A stretch of DNA of 64,000 bases from Ahniella sp. GTDB lineage: Bacteria > Pseudomonadota > Gammaproteobacteria > Xanthomonadales > Ahniellaceae. Below are positions 61,724 through 64,000 of this stretch, one piece after another. Below the pieces are notes generated by a model. The model saw only the letters and a program-made list of their open reading frames with translations. It was not told the origin of the DNA and made no database searches. Position numbers and translations under genes: made by a program. The number at the start of each line of letters is the position of its first letter. Position 1 is the stretch's first letter. Where the stretch lies: contig JADJRU010000004.1 in the NCBI GenBank assembly GCA_016712105.1, positions 139,875 to 203,874 of the forward strand, in the 5' to 3' direction.

Positions 61724-64000
61724 ATGCCGATCGTGAGCAACGGCCTCAATCGTCTGCAATTGCGCCGCGCATGGATCGACACGTATCAACAGCCGATCGT
61801 GTACATGCATCGCGACTGCAGCGTTTCCAAGTCGGAAGGGTTCAGTGCCCTGACCCGTGTGCGGATTCGCTGTGAAGACCGGGAACTGGTCGCCACCGTC
61901 AACGTAGTGACCGATGGGCGATTGGAACCCGATGTCGCCGAGTTGTCGGAGGCAGCCTGGGAAGCCTTGTTGCCGGCGCCCGGCGCCTTTGGTTCGTTCA
62001 GCCATCCCGAGCCGCCAGCTTCAACCGGTGCTTTACGCGCCAAGGTGTTTGGTTCTCGCCTGGAGTACCCGGATTTCCTGGCGCTGATGCAGGACGCCAT
62101 ACATGGCCGTTTGTCCGATCTCGAACTGGCGGCGTTTGTCACCGCTGGCGCCGGCGAACGACTGGACCGCGATGAAGTGCTGAGTCTCACGAAAGCCATG
62201 CTGGCAGTCGGCCACCGACTGGACTGGGGCTCGGACGTGGTGCTCGACAAACATTGTGTTGGCGGGCTTCCCGGCAATCGCACCACACCGATTGTCGTGG
62301 CGATTGTTGCCGCCGCCGGCAAACTGATTCCGAAAACTTCCTCCCGCGCAATCACTTCACCCGCCGGTACGGCAGACACCATGGAAGTGATGGCGCCGGT
62401 TGAACTGGACCTGGCGACCATGCGCCGGGTCGTGGAAACGGAAGGGGGTTGTGTCGTCTGGGGCGGCAAGGTTCGGCTCAGTCCGGCCGACGATGTCCTG
62501 ATCCGTGTTGAACGACCGCTGGACTTCGACAGCAATGGGCAACTCGTGGCCAGTGTCCTGTCGAAAAAAGCGGCTGCGGGTGCAAGCCATGTGCTGATCG
62601 ATATTCCGGTCGGACCCAGTGCCAAAGTCCGCTCGTCCGCAGCCGCCGATGCGCTCGAAGACCTGTTGGTGGCGACGGGTTGCGGTTTGGGCCTCAATGT
62701 CCGGGTGATCCGAACGGATGGCAGTCAACCGGTCGGTCATGGCATTGGTCCTGCGCTGGAAGCACGTGACGTACTGGCCGTATTGCGCGGTGAGCCGGGT
62801 GCTCCGGCCGACTTGCGCCAGCGTGCCCTGTTGCTCGCAGGTGCCCTGCTCGACTTGGTGCCGGGCGCTGTTGCGGGCTCGGGTGTGGTGCTGGCAGAGT
62901 CCTTGCTCGACAGTGGCCAGGCCTGGGCCAAGTTCCATCGAATCTGTCTGGCGCAGGGCGGATTCACCGAGCCCACTCGCGCACCTTACGTGGCGCCCTT
63001 CGTGGCACGAACCGGTGGCCGACTCATCGGCATCGACAACCGACGGCTGGCGAAAGTAGCCAAGCTGGCGGGCGCACCGATGAGCCCGACCGCTGGAGTG
63101 GTCTATCGACATCGACTCGGCGATACCCTGCGCGCAGGTGAGGTGCTGTTCGACATCCACGCAGAATCCGCCGGGGCGCTCGACTACGCTCTGGGATTCG
63201 CGGCCACCCAAGAGATCGTCAAGCTGGATCCAAAACTCATGAATCGTGTCTTGCTGCCGTTTCCTGCGCAGGTGCCGTTTGCCTATGAACTCGTGCCCTT
63301 GCTGAGCGCCCGGGTCGGCTCACTGGATTGGCATCGATTTCCCGATGGGGAATCGCTGATCACGCTGGACGAACATCTGCTTGGCGCAGACGTGGCGATC
63401 GTGGCCAGCCTGAACCGTCCGGATGAACTCGCACTGCCACTGCAGTTTGTTGCGGCCACCGCACGCGAGTTCGGGGCGCGAAGTGTGGGCCTGGTCGCAC
63501 CGTATCTGGCCTACATGCGGCAAGACAAACGTTTCAAACCCGGACAAGTCCTGAGTGCGCCCTTGTTCGCTGCGTATGTGGACACCCACTTCGATTGGCT
63601 GGTCACCGCCGATCCACATTTGCATCGTGTTCACGCACTCGGCGAGATCTATCGCAAGCCCACCGAATGTGTTGCCACCGCACCGGCGCTCGCGGAATGG
63701 ATCCGGGTCAATGTTGCCGACGGAGTCGTGATTGGCCCGGACAGTGAGAGTGACCAATGGGTTCGCGATGTCGCGACACGCGCCGGCCTGCCCTTTCAGG
63801 TACTCGAGAAGACCCGCCGCGGGGATCGCGATGTCGAAGTGAGTTTGCCGGACCTGGACTCGATCAAGGGGCGTCGCCCCATCATCGTCGACGACATCGT
63901 GTCATCAGGACGCACCGCGATCGAAACGATTCGCCACCTGCAGCGACTGGGTTTGCCCGGCGCGGTCTGTGTCGCGATCCACGCGGTGTTTGCCGGTGAT
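61724..64000 (+). CDS. Thymidine/AMP phosphorylase-like protein fused in frame to PRPP synthetase, partial
   Basis: An uninterrupted frame from ATG 61724 (CGGAG six bases upstream) runs past the window end. Residues about 1-505 match the archaeal-type thymidine/AMP phosphorylase family: DVVLDKHCVGGLPGNRTTPI, KTSSRAITSPAGTADTMEVM and ASHVLIDIPVGPSAKVRS-type segments, and a C-terminal DTLRAGEVLFDIHAESAG. From Met506 (63239) the sequence is a ribose-phosphate pyrophosphokinase (NRVLLPFPAQVPFAYELVPL, FPDGESLITLDEHL, VAPYLAYMRQDKRFKPGQVL, TADPHLHRVHAL, PRPP loop IIVDDIVSSGRTA). The first enzyme splits a nucleoside or NMP with phosphate; the second makes or uses PRPP. An ATGA overlaps the junction, so two genes overlapping by four bases plus an indel is the alternative. 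Confidence 0.8.
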   Translation, partial: MPIVSNGLNRLQLRRAWIDTYQQPIVYMHRDCSVSKSEGFSALTRVRIRCEDRELVATVNVVTDGRLEPDVAELSEAAWEALLPAPGAFGSFSHPEPPASTGALRAKVFGSRLEYPDFLALMQDAIHGRLSDLELAAFVTAGAGERLDRDEVLSLTKAMLAVGHRLDWGSDVVLDKHCVGGLPGNRTTPIVVAIVAAAGKLIPKTSSRAITSPAGTADTMEVMAPVELDLATMRRVVETEGGCVVWGGKVRLSPADDVLIRVERPLDFDSNGQLVASVLSKKAAAGASHVLIDIPVGPSAKVRSSAAADALEDLLVATGCGLGLNVRVIRTDGSQPVGHGIGPALEARDVLAVLRGEPGAPADLRQRALLLAGALLDLVPGAVAGSGVVLAESLLDSGQAWAKFHRICLAQGGFTEPTRAPYVAPFVARTGGRLIGIDNRRLAKVAKLAGAPMSPTAGVVYRHRLGDTLRAGEVLFDIHAESAGALDYALGFAATQEIVKLDPKLMNRVLLPFPAQVPFAYELVPLLSARVGSLDWHRFPDGESLITLDEHLLGADVAIVASLNRPDELALPLQFVAATAREFGARSVGLVAPYLAYMRQDKRFKPGQVLSAPLFAAYVDTHFDWLVTADPHLHRVHALGEIYRKPTECVATAPALAEWIRVNVADGVVIGPDSESDQWVRDVATRAGLPFQVLEKTRRGDRDVEVSLPDLDSIKGRRPIIVDDIVSSGRTAIETIRHLQRLGLPGAVCVAIHAVFAGD

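Overview
The window is high-GC DNA from a gammaproteobacterium, most likely of the order Lysobacterales (Xanthomonadales). The grounds are the gene families and their tails: a TIGR02999-type ECF sigma factor overlapping a Ser/Thr kinase, many secreted propeller and beta-helix proteins ending in a short F-x-N-G-F-E motif, delta-60 repeat proteins, GCGAAAGCGGGAAT-type palindromic repeats and an HAE1-class RND pump. No tRNA, rRNA or CRISPR array was seen.

Layout. 1-2.4 kb: two small broken minus-strand genes and a decayed tyrosine integrase. 2.5-11.6 kb: a tightly overlapping defence operon, hsdR-hsdM-hsdS followed by an SMC-like AAA ATPase and an HNH endonuclease (Septu-like pair). Convergent to it, 11.8-15.1 kb, lies a very large unrecognised protein with a PD-(D/E)xK nuclease head. 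15.7-19.5 kb: two secreted propeller-type proteins. 19.5-25.2 kb: two small unknown genes, truD, a PAS-GGDEF diguanylate cyclase and a DUF885 lipoprotein peptidase. 25.3-26.9 kb: nine-unit array of palindromic repeats running up to a truncated GGDEF domain. 27.3-36.4 kb: PQQ-type sugar dehydrogenase, a DUF4287/DUF5655 protein, a molybdopterin oxidoreductase, an entericidin, a coiled-coil lipoprotein, a glycine-zipper protein and an alkylsulfatase. 36.7-47.8 kb: five large secreted proteins, all with the F-x-N-G-F-E-like tail, two of them tandem paralogues. 47.9-51.4 kb: Ser/Thr kinase with TPR tail plus its ECF sigma factor. 51.5-54.6 kb: beta-helix protein, small periplasmic protein, and a two-gene toxin-antitoxin-like pair with an AbiEii-type nucleotidyltransferase. 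54.8-61.3 kb: complete TetR-regulated RND efflux operon (regulator, adaptor, permease, outer-membrane factor) with a visible operator. 61.7-64.0 kb: an uninterrupted frame joining a thymidine/AMP phosphorylase-like protein to a PRPP synthetase, running off the window.

Reading caution. About thirty frameshifts, mostly single-base or dinucleotide indels, break otherwise well conserved genes across the whole window, including a housekeeping gene (truD) and one of two tandem paralogues whose sister is intact. A G/C homopolymer block sits at 61.3 kb. Together these suggest an indel-prone assembly, so most 'broken' genes here are probably intact in the organism. The integrase is an exception, because it also carries in-frame nonsense codons. 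Coordinates given for frameshifted genes span all fragments.

Most noteworthy: (1) the recurring C-terminal [LM]-F-x-[NDH]-G-F-[ER] tail on seven unrelated secreted proteins, which looks like an uncharacterised sorting or secretion signal; (2) the large nuclease-headed protein next to the restriction/ATPase-HNH island, a candidate new defence gene; (3) the phosphorylase-PRPP synthetase fusion frame.
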